Shown here piece after piece: positions 50,200 through 58,664 of a stretch of 64,000 nucleotides of DNA. The position numbers and the translations under genes were made by a program. The stretch lies in NCBI RefSeq assembly GCF_001905885.1, contig NZ_LIYH01000006.1, forward strand, positions 372,001-436,000. Direction: 5' to 3'. The stretch comes from Streptomyces sp. CB03234. GTDB lineage: Bacteria > Actinomycetota > Actinomycetes > Streptomycetales > Streptomycetaceae. How positions within the stretch are numbered: position 1 is the stretch's first letter; each line of letters opens with the position of its first letter. Below the pieces are notes generated by a model. That model searched no databases, was not told where the DNA came from, and was given only the letters and a program-made list of their open reading frames with translations.

Positions 50200-51059
50200 G
50201 CACCACTGATCCCGACGCCCTCCTCGGCCCCGCCGACATCCGTGAACTGGCCGCCGCGCTGGGCGTACGCCCCACCAAGCAGCGCGGCCAGAACTTCGTC
50301 ATCGACGCCAACACCGTCCGGCGCATCGTCCGCACCGCGGAGGTCCGCCCCGACGACGTCGTCGTGGAGGTCGGACCCGGGCTCGGATCGCTGACCCTGG
50401 CGCTGCTGGAGGCGGCGGACCGGGTGATCGCCGTCGAGATCGACGACGTGCTGGCGGGCGCGCTGCCGGCGACGATCGCCGCCCGCATGCCCGCGAAGAA
50501 GGACCGTTTCGCGCTCGTCCACTCCGACGCGATGCACGTCCAGGAGCTGCCGGGACCGCCGCCGACCGCGCTCGTGGCGAACCTCCCGTACAACGTCGCC
50601 GTGCCCGTCCTGCTGCACATGCTGGACCGCTTCCCGACCATCGAGCGGACCCTCGTCATGGTCCAGGCCGAGGTCGCCGACCGGCTGGCGGCGCGGCCCG
50701 GCAACAAGGTGTACGGCGTGCCGTCGGTCAAGGCCAACTGGTACGCGGAGGTCAAGCGGGCCGGCGCGATCGGCCGGAACGTCTTCTGGCCCGCCCCGAA
50801 CGTCGACTCGGGCCTCGTCTCCCTGGTGCGCCGCCCGGAGCCGGTGAAGACCACGGCGTCCAAGAAGGACGTCTTCGCGGTCGTCGACGCCGCGTTCGCC
50901 CAGCGCCGCAAGACGCTGCGCGCCGCGCTGGCCGGCTGGGCCGGTTCGCCGGCGGCCGCCGAGGCGGCGCTGGTCGCCGCCGGGGTCTCCCCGCAGGCGC
51001 GGGGCGAGTCCCTCACCGTGGAAGAGTTCGCACGCATCGCGGAGGCCAAGTCAGCGTGA
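50196..51059 (+). CDS. rsmA: 16S rRNA dimethyladenosine transferase RsmA/KsgA
   Basis: A 287-aa Rossmann methyltransferase that dimethylates A1518 and A1519 of 16S rRNA. PTKQRGQNFVID is the KxxGQnF start motif, VVVEVGPGLGSLTLALLE binds SAM, and LVANLPYNVAVPVL is the N-(L/I)-P-Y-N catalytic motif. VFWPAPNVDSGLVSL and FAQRRKTLRAAL are C-terminal signatures. The GTG start overlaps the rpfB TGA, and the stop overlaps the ispE GTG. Resistance to kasugamycin is linked to its loss in other bacteria. Confidence 0.95.
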   Translation: MSTTDPDALLGPADIRELAAALGVRPTKQRGQNFVIDANTVRRIVRTAEVRPDDVVVEVGPGLGSLTLALLEAADRVIAVEIDDVLAGALPATIAARMPAKKDRFALVHSDAMHVQELPGPPPTALVANLPYNVAVPVLLHMLDRFPTIERTLVMVQAEVADRLAARPGNKVYGVPSVKANWYAEVKRAGAIGRNVFWPAPNVDSGLVSLVRRPEPVKTTASKKDVFAVVDAAFAQRRKTLRAALAGWAGSPAAAEAALVAAGVSPQARGESLTVEEFARIAEAKSA

Positions 51060-51955
51060 CCGAGAGCATCACCGTACGAGTCCCGGCGAAGGTCAACGTC
51101 CAGTTGGCGGTGGGCGCCGCGCGGCCCGACGGTTTCCACGACCTGGCCAATGTCTTCCTCGCCGTCTCGCTGTACGACGAGGTGACGGCGACCCCCGCCG
51201 ACGAGCTGCGGATCACCTGCTCGGGCCCGGACGCGGACCAGGTGCCGCTGGACGCCACCAACCTGGCGGCCCGGGCGGCGCTCGCCCTCGCCGAGCGGCA
51301 CGGCGTCTCCCCGGACGTCCACCTCCACATCGCCAAGGACATCCCGGTCGCGGGCGGCATGGCGGGCGGCAGCGCGGACGGCGCGGGCGCGCTGCTGGCG
51401 TGCGACGCCCTGTGGGGCACGGGCGCCTCGCGGGAGGACCTGCTGGCCATCTGCGCCGAGCTGGGCAGCGACGTGCCGTTCAGCCTCGTCGGCGGGGCGG
51501 CGCTGGGCACCGGGCGCGGGGAGCGGCTGACGCCGCTGGAGGTGGGCGGCACGTTCCACTGGGTGTTCGCGGTCGCGGACGGCGGGCTGTCGACACCCGC
51601 GGTGTACGGGGAGTTCGACCGGCTCGTCGCCGGTACGGACGTCCCGGCCCCGGCGGCCTCGCCCGCCCTGCTGGACGCGCTGCGCACCGGCGACGCCGCG
51701 CTGCTGGCGGGCGCCCTCGCCAACGACCTCCAGCCCGCGGCCCTCTCCCTGCGCCCGTCGCTCGCCGCCACGCTGGCGGCCGGCACGGAGGCGGGCGCCC
51801 TGGCGGGCCTGGTCTCCGGGTCCGGCCCGACGACCGCGTTCCTGGTCAAGGACGAGGACGCGGCCCGTACGGTCGCCGACGCCCTGCTCTCCTCGGGCAC
51901 CTGCCGCACGGCCCGGGTGGCGTCGTCGCCGGCGCCGGGAGCGACCGTGGTGTGA
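51056..51955 (+). CDS. ispE: 4-diphosphocytidyl-2-C-methyl-D-erythritol kinase IspE
   Basis: A 299-aa GHMP kinase of the MEP isoprenoid pathway. VRVPAKVNVQLAVGAARPDGFHDLANVF is the family start (PAKxN), DIPVAGGMAGGSADGAGALLA is the glycine-rich ATP loop, and GLVSGSGPTTAFLV the C-terminal motif. It phosphorylates CDP-methylerythritol. The GTG start overlaps the rsmA stop by 4 bp; rsmA-ispE linkage is common in actinobacteria. It ends 12 bp from the opposing toxin gene. Confidence 0.95.
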   Translation: MTESITVRVPAKVNVQLAVGAARPDGFHDLANVFLAVSLYDEVTATPADELRITCSGPDADQVPLDATNLAARAALALAERHGVSPDVHLHIAKDIPVAGGMAGGSADGAGALLACDALWGTGASREDLLAICAELGSDVPFSLVGGAALGTGRGERLTPLEVGGTFHWVFAVADGGLSTPAVYGEFDRLVAGTDVPAPAASPALLDALRTGDAALLAGALANDLQPAALSLRPSLAATLAAGTEAGALAGLVSGSGPTTAFLVKDEDAARTVADALLSSGTCRTARVASSPAPGATVV

Positions 51956-51967
51956 CGGCGTGGGCCG

Positions 51968-52360
51968 TCAGTCCTCGAGACGTTCGTCGTCGATGTCCAC
52001 GGTCACGGTCCCGGGCGGGTAGAGGTCTTCGCGACCGGTGAGGATCAGGTCCATGGTCGGCCGGTGCGGGGCGGGCAGGGCGGCGTAGAGAGCGTGGCAG
52101 ACGTCGGGTCCGCCCAGGCCGCCGCGCACCATCCTCGCGACGGTCACGGAGGCCACGGTGTCGAGCGGGATGACGTCGATGCCGGGAAACGCGAGCGCGG
52201 CGTCTCCCGCCGACTCGTCGTCGACCTCCGCCTGCAGCAGGCACAGGGCCGGTACCTGGAGGTGCCGGAACGGAGAGGCGTTGGCATTGTCGGCGACACG
52301 CTGGAGCGTGCGGTGCCCGCGCGCGAGAGCGACCACCGCGGACGTGTCCAGGATGATCAC
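51968..52360 (-). CDS. PIN-domain toxin (VapC-like)
   Basis: A 130-aa PIN-domain protein. MIILDTSAVVALA supplies the first acidic residue (Asp5). Acidic residues in QAEVDDE (about 44-50) and in GGPDVCHALYAA (Asp near 86) complete a likely Mg2+ site; the fourth acid is less clear. VapC toxins are RNases that cut tRNA or rRNA. Its start overlaps the antitoxin stop by 4 bp (ATGA), giving the normal antitoxin-toxin order. Some sequence features are atypical of VapC (GYPVVTRD-like end absent). Confidence 0.75.
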   Translation of the reverse strand: MIILDTSAVVALARGHRTLQRVADNANASPFRHLQVPALCLLQAEVDDESAGDAALAFPGIDVIPLDTVASVTVARMVRGGLGGPDVCHALYAALPAPHRPTMDLILTGREDLYPPGTVTVDIDDERLED

Positions 52361-52644
52361 GCGGCGTTGCCCTCGGCGGCCCGACGGGCGTTTTCCGCCG
52401 CGATCTCGTACACCCGCTCCAGTGCGTGCGGCGTCGCGTCGAACTCCTCGTCGGTGAGCGTGCAGTTCATCCGCTCGCGCATGATGCGGCGGCCTTCCTC
52501 CACGCGTTCACGCAGCTGCGCCGCGGTGAGCTGAGACGCGGCGAGCTCCGCGACCAGGGCCCCGATCGTGGTGCCGCGTTCACGGGCCAGCGCGGCCAGG
52601 TGGTCCCGGGTGGTGTCGGGCACTTTGATCGTGGAGTCGGCCAT
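52357..52644 (-). CDS. Antitoxin partner of the PIN-domain toxin
   Basis: A 95-aa protein beginning MADSTIKVPDTTRDHLAALARERGTTIGALVAELAASQL, a ribbon-helix-helix-like DNA-binding fold. A helical acidic tail (RMNCTLTDEEFDATPHALERVYEIAAENARRAAEG) suits toxin binding. ATG 52644 is chosen because TACCGT lies six bases upstream (leaderless) within an array of GGTACACC repeats. It is translationally coupled to the toxin. Confidence 0.8.
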   Translation of the reverse strand: MADSTIKVPDTTRDHLAALARERGTTIGALVAELAASQLTAAQLRERVEEGRRIMRERMNCTLTDEEFDATPHALERVYEIAAENARRAAEGNAA

Positions 52645-52682
52645 GACGCCACGGTACACCGGCGGTACACCGCTGGTGTACC
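52645..52682 (-). promoter_or_regulatory. Operator and leaderless promoter of the toxin-antitoxin operon
   Basis: GGTACACC occurs at 52653-52660 and 52664-52671, and inverted as GGTGTACC at 52675-52682. The last two form a perfect 8-3-8 palindrome. The -10 TACCGT (minus strand, 52656-52651) overlaps the copy nearest the gene, with six bases to ATG 52644. Antitoxin binding would occlude the promoter. Confidence 0.75.
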
Positions 52683-52750
52683 GGATGGCGCGGGATCGCC
52701 ATGGCCCTGCAGACGCCGGCCCGCTGACGTTGCCCGGTGGCCGCCAGGAC

Positions 52751-53380
52751 TCAGCCGGCCGTCACGGCCATGGTCTTCTTCGCCAGCTCGAACGCCGGGA
52801 GCATCTCCCGGTGCTCCTCCGAGTCCAGGCCACCCAGGTGCACCACGACCGCGCCGCGCGGCGTGGTCACCGCGAGCGCCCGCTCCGTCTTCGGACCGTC
52901 CTGGGACTCACCCTTGACGGTGTACGTCACCTCGGCGGCGGGCAGCGCCCCCGCCGTGACCTCGCTGTACCGCGCCTGGCCCGCGTTCTCGTCGGCCGTG
53001 ACGAACCCCTCCAGCACCGCGCGCGGCGTGCCGCCGGCCTTGGCGTCGCCGGTCCAGACGCGGAGGAAGCCGATGTTCCCGGCGGGCTTCGCGTCGATCT
53101 CGCAGGCCAGCGCGACGGGCCCCTGGTCGAGCGTCCCGAACTCGGTCGTCACCGCCTCCGCCGTCCACTTCGGCGCCGTCTCGAACGACACGGGCAGCAC
53201 GCACGGCGTTCCCTTGCCACCGATCACGACCCCCTTGACCGCCGTAGCCGTAGCCGTGGCCGTGGCGCTCGGCTCCGCCCCCGCCGCGTTCGCAGGCACC
53301 GGCTCCGACGAACACCCCACCAGCCCCGCCCCGACGGCCACCGCCACGACAACGCCCCGCGCGACTCCGTACCGCCCCAT
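52751..53380 (-). CDS. Secreted lipoprotein, DUF3558-like
   Basis: A 209-aa lipoprotein. The signal peptide MGRYGVARGVVVAVAVGAGLVGCSS has its lipobox Cys near residue 23. An Ala-Thr repeat (ATATATATA) precedes the globular part, which has paired cysteines (GTPCVLP and LACEIDAKP) as in DUF3558-type actinobacterial lipoproteins. The family assignment is tentative. ATG 53380 has GGGGTGGGG upstream. The 28-bp sequence at 53401-53428, repeated before the next gene upstream, contains its probable -10 TAGCGT. Confidence 0.7.
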   Translation of the reverse strand: MGRYGVARGVVVAVAVGAGLVGCSSEPVPANAAGAEPSATATATATAVKGVVIGGKGTPCVLPVSFETAPKWTAEAVTTEFGTLDQGPVALACEIDAKPAGNIGFLRVWTGDAKAGGTPRAVLEGFVTADENAGQARYSEVTAGALPAAEVTYTVKGESQDGPKTERALAVTTPRGAVVVHLGGLDSEEHREMLPAFELAKKTMAVTAG

Positions 53381-53400
53381 GACAACCCCACCCCTGAGCT

Positions 53401-53428
53401 TGATCGACCGCCGCACGCTACCGCACCG
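53401..53428 (-). promoter_or_regulatory. Copy 1 of a duplicated 28-bp promoter element
   Basis: The 28-bp sequence starting TGATCGACCGCCGCACGC is identical to 54493-54520. On the minus strand it contains TAGCGT (53420-53415), which would start transcription about 28 bases before the lipoprotein ATG. The stop codon of the neighbouring upstream gene lies inside it. Confidence 0.65.
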
Positions 53429-54476
53429 GTGCGGAACACCCGTGTGCGGCCGCCGACCGGTCCGCGAACCGCTTCAGCGCGGCACGCAGCCCGGCGGGGT
53501 CCGGAGTCGCGCCCTCCCGCGGGGCGGCGGAGTAGGGGAACGCCGTGTACAGCGCGGTGGCCCCCGCTCCGGGGCAGACCGCCGTCAGGCGGGGAGTGCC
53601 GTCCGTGTCGGTGCGGCTCTGCGGCTTTTCGTAGCGGGCGAACGGGCCGTACAGCGCTGTGAAGTGGTACAGGGGCGTCCCGTCGGGGCCGTCCAGCCTG
53701 CACGTCTCCACGGGCGCGGGGGTACGCGGGTGCTCCGCGACCGTCCGTACGTCCCAGGCGCGGGCGGTCGCCGGGTCCACCAGGTCCGCGCACGTCCCGG
53801 AGGCCCGGGCGACCGGCTCGGCGAGCCGGTCCACCGGCACCGCGACGTCCTTCACCGGCGAGCCGGTACGGGCGTCGCAGCCGGTCCGCTCGGCGTACGC
53901 CGTCACCGTCTCCGTCAGCACGGCGGCGAGCCGCACCCGTGCCGCGGAGTCCCGGAAGTCGCCGCCGCGCGCCAGCCGGGCACGGGCGGTCGCCAGCAGC
54001 CCGTCCCCGGAGCCCTTCCCGCAGTCCACCAGCACGGAGGCGACCCCAGTGCGGACGACCGTACTGTCGCGGTCGCCGCCGAAGTCGAACAAGCCGGTCC
54101 AGCCGTGCCCGAGGGGCACCGCGCCGCCATCGCCGTCGGACCGGGGCTCCGATCCGTCCGCGCGGTCGATCTCGACGCTGACGCGCCCCCTGCCGTCCCG
54201 TTCCACGTCGGCGGTGGCCGCCTCGCAGTACCAGTCCCCGTCCTTGTCGTCACCGCCGTGCGACCGCAGCTCGACGTCCGGGAACAGTGCCCGCACCTGC
54301 TCCGCCGCCAGGTCCCCCTCGCACACGGTGTCCAGCGCCCGGTCGTGGCGCCAGGCGTCGTAGCCGCCGGAGAGCCAGAAGTAACCGCCCGCCACCGTCA
54401 CGACCGCCGCCGTCCACAAAGCGGTGCGCCGCACCCGTCGGCGCCCCCGGAAGCGCGCCCATGCCGTGTCCGTCAC
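53418..54476 (-). CDS. Membrane-anchored extracytoplasmic protein of unknown function
   Basis: A 352-aa protein with one N-terminal membrane helix (RRTALWTAAVVTVAGGYFWLSG, about 16-37) and an external part with about eight cysteines (VCEGD, WYCEAA, VDCGKG, GCDA, TCADL, ETCRLD, VCPGAG, GCSAP), probably disulfide-bonded. Asp/Gly-rich segments (DGSEPRSDGDGG) occur. I do not recognise a family. It lies directly upstream of the lipoprotein gene and shares its 28-bp promoter sequence, so the two are probably co-regulated envelope proteins. Confidence 0.7.
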   Translation of the reverse strand: MTDTAWARFRGRRRVRRTALWTAAVVTVAGGYFWLSGGYDAWRHDRALDTVCEGDLAAEQVRALFPDVELRSHGGDDKDGDWYCEAATADVERDGRGRVSVEIDRADGSEPRSDGDGGAVPLGHGWTGLFDFGGDRDSTVVRTGVASVLVDCGKGSGDGLLATARARLARGGDFRDSAARVRLAAVLTETVTAYAERTGCDARTGSPVKDVAVPVDRLAEPVARASGTCADLVDPATARAWDVRTVAEHPRTPAPVETCRLDGPDGTPLYHFTALYGPFARYEKPQSRTDTDGTPRLTAVCPGAGATALYTAFPYSAAPREGATPDPAGLRAALKRFADRSAAAHGCSAPVR

Positions 54477-54492
54477 ACCGGACCCCCGTCCA

Positions 54493-54520
54493 TGATCGAC
54501 CGCCGCACGCTACCGCACCG
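54493..54520 (-). promoter_or_regulatory. Copy 2 of the duplicated 28-bp promoter element
   Basis: Identical to 53401-53428. TAGCGT on the minus strand (54512-54507) is placed about 31 bases before ATG 54476, close to the spacing at copy 1. Confidence 0.65.
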
Positions 54521-54571
54521 CCCGTGGCGGCTACCCTGGTAGGTCGGCCCGTCCCCCTGCACAGGAGTGAA

Positions 54572-56386
54572 ATGGCAGTCAACCTCGTCAATGTCGAGGC
54601 AGTCAGCAAGGTGTACGGCACCCGTGCCCTGCTCGACGGTGTCTCCCTCGGCGTCTCGGAGGGGGACCGGATCGGTGTCGTCGGCCGCAACGGGGACGGC
54701 AAGACCACCCTCATCCGGATGATCGCCAAGCTGGAGGAGGCCGACTCCGGGCGGGTCACGCACAGCGGCGGGCTGCGGACCGGGGTGCTCACGCAGCACG
54801 ACTCGCTCGACCCGGCCGCCACCGTGCGGCACGAGGTCATCGGCGACCTCGCCGACCACGAGTGGGCCGGCAGCGCCAAGATCCGGGACGTACTGACCGG
54901 GCTGTTCGGCGGGCTCGACCTGCCGGGGTTCCCGCAGGGCCTCGACACCGTCATCGGGCCGCTGTCCGGTGGCGAGCGGCGCCGGATCGCGCTCGCCAAG
55001 CTGCTGATCGCCGAGCAGGACCTGATCGTCCTCGACGAGCCGACCAACCACCTCGACGTCGAGGGCATCGCCTGGCTCGCCCGCCACCTCCAGGCGCGGC
55101 GCTCCGCGCTCGTCTGCGTCACCCACGACCGCTGGTTCCTCGACCAGGTCTGTACGCGGATGTGGGACGTGCAGCGCGGGGCGGTCCACGAGTACGAGGG
55201 CGGCTACTCCGACTACGTCTTCGCCCGTGCCGAGCGTGAGCGCATCGCCGCCACGGAGGAGACCAAGCGGCAGAACCTGATGCGCAAGGAGCTGGCCTGG
55301 CTGCGGCGCGGAGCCCCCGCCCGTACCTCCAAGCCGCGCTACCGCATCGAGGCCGCCAACGAGCTGATCGCCGACGTGCCGCCGCCGCGCGACACCAGCG
55401 AGCTGATGAAGTTCGCCAACGCCCGGCTCGGCAGGACCGTCTTCGACCTGGAGGACGTGACCGTCACCGCCGGTCCCAAGGTGCTGCTCAAGCACCTGAC
55501 CTGGCAGCTCGGCCCCGGCGACCGCATCGGCCTCGTCGGCGTCAACGGCGCCGGCAAGACGTCGCTGCTGCGCGCCCTCGCGGACGCCGCCACCACGCAG
55601 GGCGAGGCGCAGCCGGCCGGCGGACGGATCGTCGTCGGCAAGACGGTGCGCCTCGCGTACCTGTCGCAGGACGTCGCCGAACTCCCGGCCACGCTGCGCG
55701 TCCTGGAGGCCGTCCAGCAGGTGCGCGACCGCGTCGACCTCGGCAAGGGCCGGGAGATGACGGCGGGGCAGCTGTGCGAGCAGTTCGGGTTCACCAAGGA
55801 GAAGCAGTGGACGCCGGTCGGCGACCTGTCCGGTGGTGAGCGGCGCCGACTCCAGCTGCTGCGGCTGCTGATGGACGAGCCGAACGTCCTCTTCCTCGAC
55901 GAGCCGACCAACGACCTCGACATCGAGACCCTCACGCAGCTGGAGGACCTCCTCGACGGCTGGCCCGGTTCGATGGTCGTCATCTCCCACGACCGGTTCT
56001 TCATCGAGCGGACGACGGACAAGACGTACGCGCTGCTCGGCGACGCCACGCTGCGGATGCTGCCGCGCGGCATCGACGAGTACCTGGAGCGGCGCCAGAA
56101 GATGATCGAGACGGCCGCCCCCGCACCGGCCGCCGCGTCCGCTTCCGCTTCCGCGCCCGCCAAGGAGAGGTCGGCGGGCGACGCGCGAGCCGCGAAGAAG
56201 GAGCTGCAGAAGATCGAGCGCCAGCTCGACAAGGTCTCCGAGAAGGAGGCCACGCTGCACGCCCGCATCGCCGACAACGCCACCGATTTCGAGAAGGTGG
56301 CGAAACTGGACGCGGAGCTCCGGGAACTGGCGGCACAGCGCGACGACTTGGAGATGCGCTGGCTGGAACTCGCCGAAGACGCCTGA
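54572..56386 (+). CDS. ABC-F family ATPase (Uup-like)
   Basis: A 604-aa soluble protein with two fused ABC domains and no membrane segment. The first Walker A is GRNGDGKTT and the signature LSGGERRRIALAKLL. The second Walker A is GVNGAGKTS and signature LSGGERRRLQLLRLL. Walker B is LIVLDEPTNHLD and LFLDEPTNDLD. The interdomain linker (about 240-300, RQNLMRKELAWLRRGAPARTSKPRYRI) and a C-terminal coiled coil (about 535-604) fit the Uup/TlrC-like group. ABC-F proteins act on the ribosome in translation quality control, and some protect against antibiotics. ACAGGAGTGAA precedes ATG 54572. A terminator follows. Confidence 0.9.
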   Translation: MAVNLVNVEAVSKVYGTRALLDGVSLGVSEGDRIGVVGRNGDGKTTLIRMIAKLEEADSGRVTHSGGLRTGVLTQHDSLDPAATVRHEVIGDLADHEWAGSAKIRDVLTGLFGGLDLPGFPQGLDTVIGPLSGGERRRIALAKLLIAEQDLIVLDEPTNHLDVEGIAWLARHLQARRSALVCVTHDRWFLDQVCTRMWDVQRGAVHEYEGGYSDYVFARAERERIAATEETKRQNLMRKELAWLRRGAPARTSKPRYRIEAANELIADVPPPRDTSELMKFANARLGRTVFDLEDVTVTAGPKVLLKHLTWQLGPGDRIGLVGVNGAGKTSLLRALADAATTQGEAQPAGGRIVVGKTVRLAYLSQDVAELPATLRVLEAVQQVRDRVDLGKGREMTAGQLCEQFGFTKEKQWTPVGDLSGGERRRLQLLRLLMDEPNVLFLDEPTNDLDIETLTQLEDLLDGWPGSMVVISHDRFFIERTTDKTYALLGDATLRMLPRGIDEYLERRQKMIETAAPAPAAASASASAPAKERSAGDARAAKKELQKIERQLDKVSEKEATLHARIADNATDFEKVAKLDAELRELAAQRDDLEMRWLELAEDA

Positions 56387-56438
56387 CCCTCAGGGGTACG
56401 TGGCGAAGGCGTGGAGAGCGGGTAACGAGGGCATCACA

Positions 56439-56479
56439 GGCCGGTCCTCCCTTGGGTACAGGGGCGGACCGGCCCGTTT
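56439..56479 (+). terminator. Terminator after the ABC-F gene
   Basis: GGCCGGTCC (56439-56447) pairs with GGACCGGCC (56466-56474), followed by CGTTT. Confidence 0.75.
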
Positions 56480-56631
56480 CGTGTCGGTGCCGAGTGATAG
56501 AAAGAAGCCCCGCTCGACTCACGTAACACTGCGGAATCCATGTCCGATTCGCTCCTTTCCGGCGGTACGTGCGCGCCGGAATCGCGGGGGAGGCCGGTCG
56601 GGCAGCGGGCCGCACGAAGGGGGAAGCGCTG

Positions 56632-58527
56632 ATGAGTCAGCCGCCCAGCCAGCAACCGCCGCAGGGGGGCTTCGGGTCTCCGCAGGACCCGCACCAGCAG
56701 CCTCCCCAGGCTCCGCAGACGCCTCCCGTCCAGCCGGGCCGGCCCCCGGCCGCCGCACCCGGTTACGGCACACCGCAGCCGCCCGCCGGCCATCCCCCGG
56801 TGCCGCCGCAGACGCCGCCCGGCCCCGCCTACGGCGCGCCCCAGCCGCCCGTCGGCCAGCCGGGACAGCCGCCCGCCGCCGCGCCCGGTTACGGGTACCC
56901 GCAGGCACCTCCCGGCCAGCCGGGGTACGGCTACCCGCAGGCTCCCGGACAGCCGCCGCAGCCGGGCCCGTACGGCGCGCAGCCCGGACCGTACGGCCAG
57001 CAGCCCAACCCCTACGGCGGCCACCCCGGTCAGCCGCAGTACCCCGGCGCGCCCACGCCGCTGCCGGCCGGCAGGAGCGGCCCCTTCAAGGGCAAGCCGG
57101 CCGCCGTCATCGGCGCGGCCGTCGCCGCCCTGCTGGTCATCGGCTGCGGCACGTACCTCGCCCTCAGCGGTGACGACACCGACCCCGAGAAGCCCGACGC
57201 CAAGGGCGGCTCCAGCGCCGCGCCGAACCCGACCGGCTCCGGCGACGTCGACGAGGGCGACGGCAGCGGTGGCGGCCGCGAGGCCAACGACGACCTGAAC
57301 GCCGGGCGCAAGAAGGGCGAGGCCAAGGTCGAGTGGCTGAACACCAACGACGTGGACCTGCCGCGCAACGGCGCGGACGTGTACGGCCCGTGGGTCGTCG
57401 GCGACACCGTCGTCAAGGCGATGTACAAGAGCGTCGTGGGCTACTCGGTGACCGACGGCAAGAAGAAGTGGGAGGTGCCGTTCACCACCGAGGTGTGCGC
57501 CGCCCCGGTCGAGCCGTCCGCCGCCGGCACCATCGTCATCGGCGTCAATGACACGGCCGGCGAGAAGGCCGACTGCACGGTCCTCCAGCAGATCGACCTG
57601 AAGACCGGCAAGGCGGGCTGGAAGAAGCCCGTCCCCAAGGGCTCCGGCTTCAGCTCGCTGTCCGAGATCACGCTCGCCATCAGCGGCAACACCGTGACGG
57701 CTTCCGCCACCAACAACTCGTACGGCTTCTCCCTGGCCGACGGCAGCCAGTTGTTCGGCAAGCCCGACTCCGACTGTCAGCCGTTCGCCTTCGCGGGCGG
57801 GCCGAAGCTGATCGCCGCGGCCAGCTGCCGCACGGGTGACTACGACAAGTCCCAGCACGAGCTCAGCGAGGTCGACCCGACGACCGGCAAGCCGAAGTGG
57901 ACGTACAAGCTGCCGGCCAACTGGGAGGTCACCAAGGTCTTCTCGGTCAGCCCGCTGGTCGTCTCCACCGAGAACCGCGAGACCGAGAAGTGGAGCATCA
58001 TCGCGCTGACCGACGCGGGCAAGCTCCGCTCGACCCTCGACGGCGGCAAGGACAAGTTCCAGCCCAAGTGCGGCGGCTCCTTCGTCGTCCTCGCGGAGAA
58101 CCTCCAGGGCTGCGTCGGGGTCGCCGCCGACGCGAGCACCTTCTACATGTCGACGGTGCCCACCCAGCTCACCAACGGCACCAATGACGTCGTGGCGTTC
58201 AACCTGGACACCGGCAAGCCCAAGTGGCGCGCTCCCGCGGGCCCGCAGCGGACGATGACGCCGCTGCGCATGGAGGGCGGCGACGTCCTGCTGTACATGG
58301 AGGGCTCCTGGGACCGCGGCGGTGCCGTCGCGACCCTCGCTCCGACGGGCGGCAGCCCGAAGGTGCTGCTCCAGCACCCGGCGTCCACGGCCAAGATCGA
58401 GAGCGACTTCTACTCGCCGCGGTACGCGTACGCCGATGGCCGTTTCTTCATCGCCAGCGGCCGCGTCAGCGCGCGCAACGACGCCGAGGAGAAGCAGACG
58501 AAGACGATGATGGCCTTCGGCAAGTGA
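56632..58527 (+). CDS. Membrane-anchored PQQ-like beta-propeller protein (copy 1)
   Basis: A 631-aa protein. Residues 1-145 are a Pro/Gln/Gly/Tyr-rich cytoplasmic region with PGYGYPQAPGQ-type repeats. A membrane helix follows (KPAAVIGAAVAALLVIGCGTYLAL, about 155-178), then a charged Gly/Ser linker. The external part from about 215 has propeller blades (YSVTDGKKKWEVPF, DLKTGKAGWKKPV, DPTTGKPKWTYKLP, NLDTGKPKWRAPAG) typical of PQQ-binding-like repeats. There is no cofactor evidence, so it is likely a scaffold or sensor. GAAGGGGGAAGC precedes ATG 56632. A paralogue follows in tandem. Confidence 0.85.
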   Translation: MSQPPSQQPPQGGFGSPQDPHQQPPQAPQTPPVQPGRPPAAAPGYGTPQPPAGHPPVPPQTPPGPAYGAPQPPVGQPGQPPAAAPGYGYPQAPPGQPGYGYPQAPGQPPQPGPYGAQPGPYGQQPNPYGGHPGQPQYPGAPTPLPAGRSGPFKGKPAAVIGAAVAALLVIGCGTYLALSGDDTDPEKPDAKGGSSAAPNPTGSGDVDEGDGSGGGREANDDLNAGRKKGEAKVEWLNTNDVDLPRNGADVYGPWVVGDTVVKAMYKSVVGYSVTDGKKKWEVPFTTEVCAAPVEPSAAGTIVIGVNDTAGEKADCTVLQQIDLKTGKAGWKKPVPKGSGFSSLSEITLAISGNTVTASATNNSYGFSLADGSQLFGKPDSDCQPFAFAGGPKLIAAASCRTGDYDKSQHELSEVDPTTGKPKWTYKLPANWEVTKVFSVSPLVVSTENRETEKWSIIALTDAGKLRSTLDGGKDKFQPKCGGSFVVLAENLQGCVGVAADASTFYMSTVPTQLTNGTNDVVAFNLDTGKPKWRAPAGPQRTMTPLRMEGGDVLLYMEGSWDRGGAVATLAPTGGSPKVLLQHPASTAKIESDFYSPRYAYADGRFFIASGRVSARNDAEEKQTKTMMAFGK

Positions 58528-58533
58528 CGGCAG

Positions 58534-58600
58534 GCCCAGTTCCACGGCAACTGGGCGACGCGCGGGAAGTGGTGGTCACGGCGGCCTTCGGCCCGTGACC
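58534..58600 (+). terminator. Two hairpins between the propeller genes
   Basis: GCCCAGTT (58534-58541) pairs with AACTGGGC (58549-58556). A second stem GGTCACGG/CCGTGACC spans 58574-58600. Either could end or attenuate the upstream transcript. Confidence 0.55.
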
Positions 58601-58664
58601 GCGTCCTGACGTCCGACGCACTCAACCCGATGTCCTTTTCCAGACCTTCAGAGGTACGTACCCC

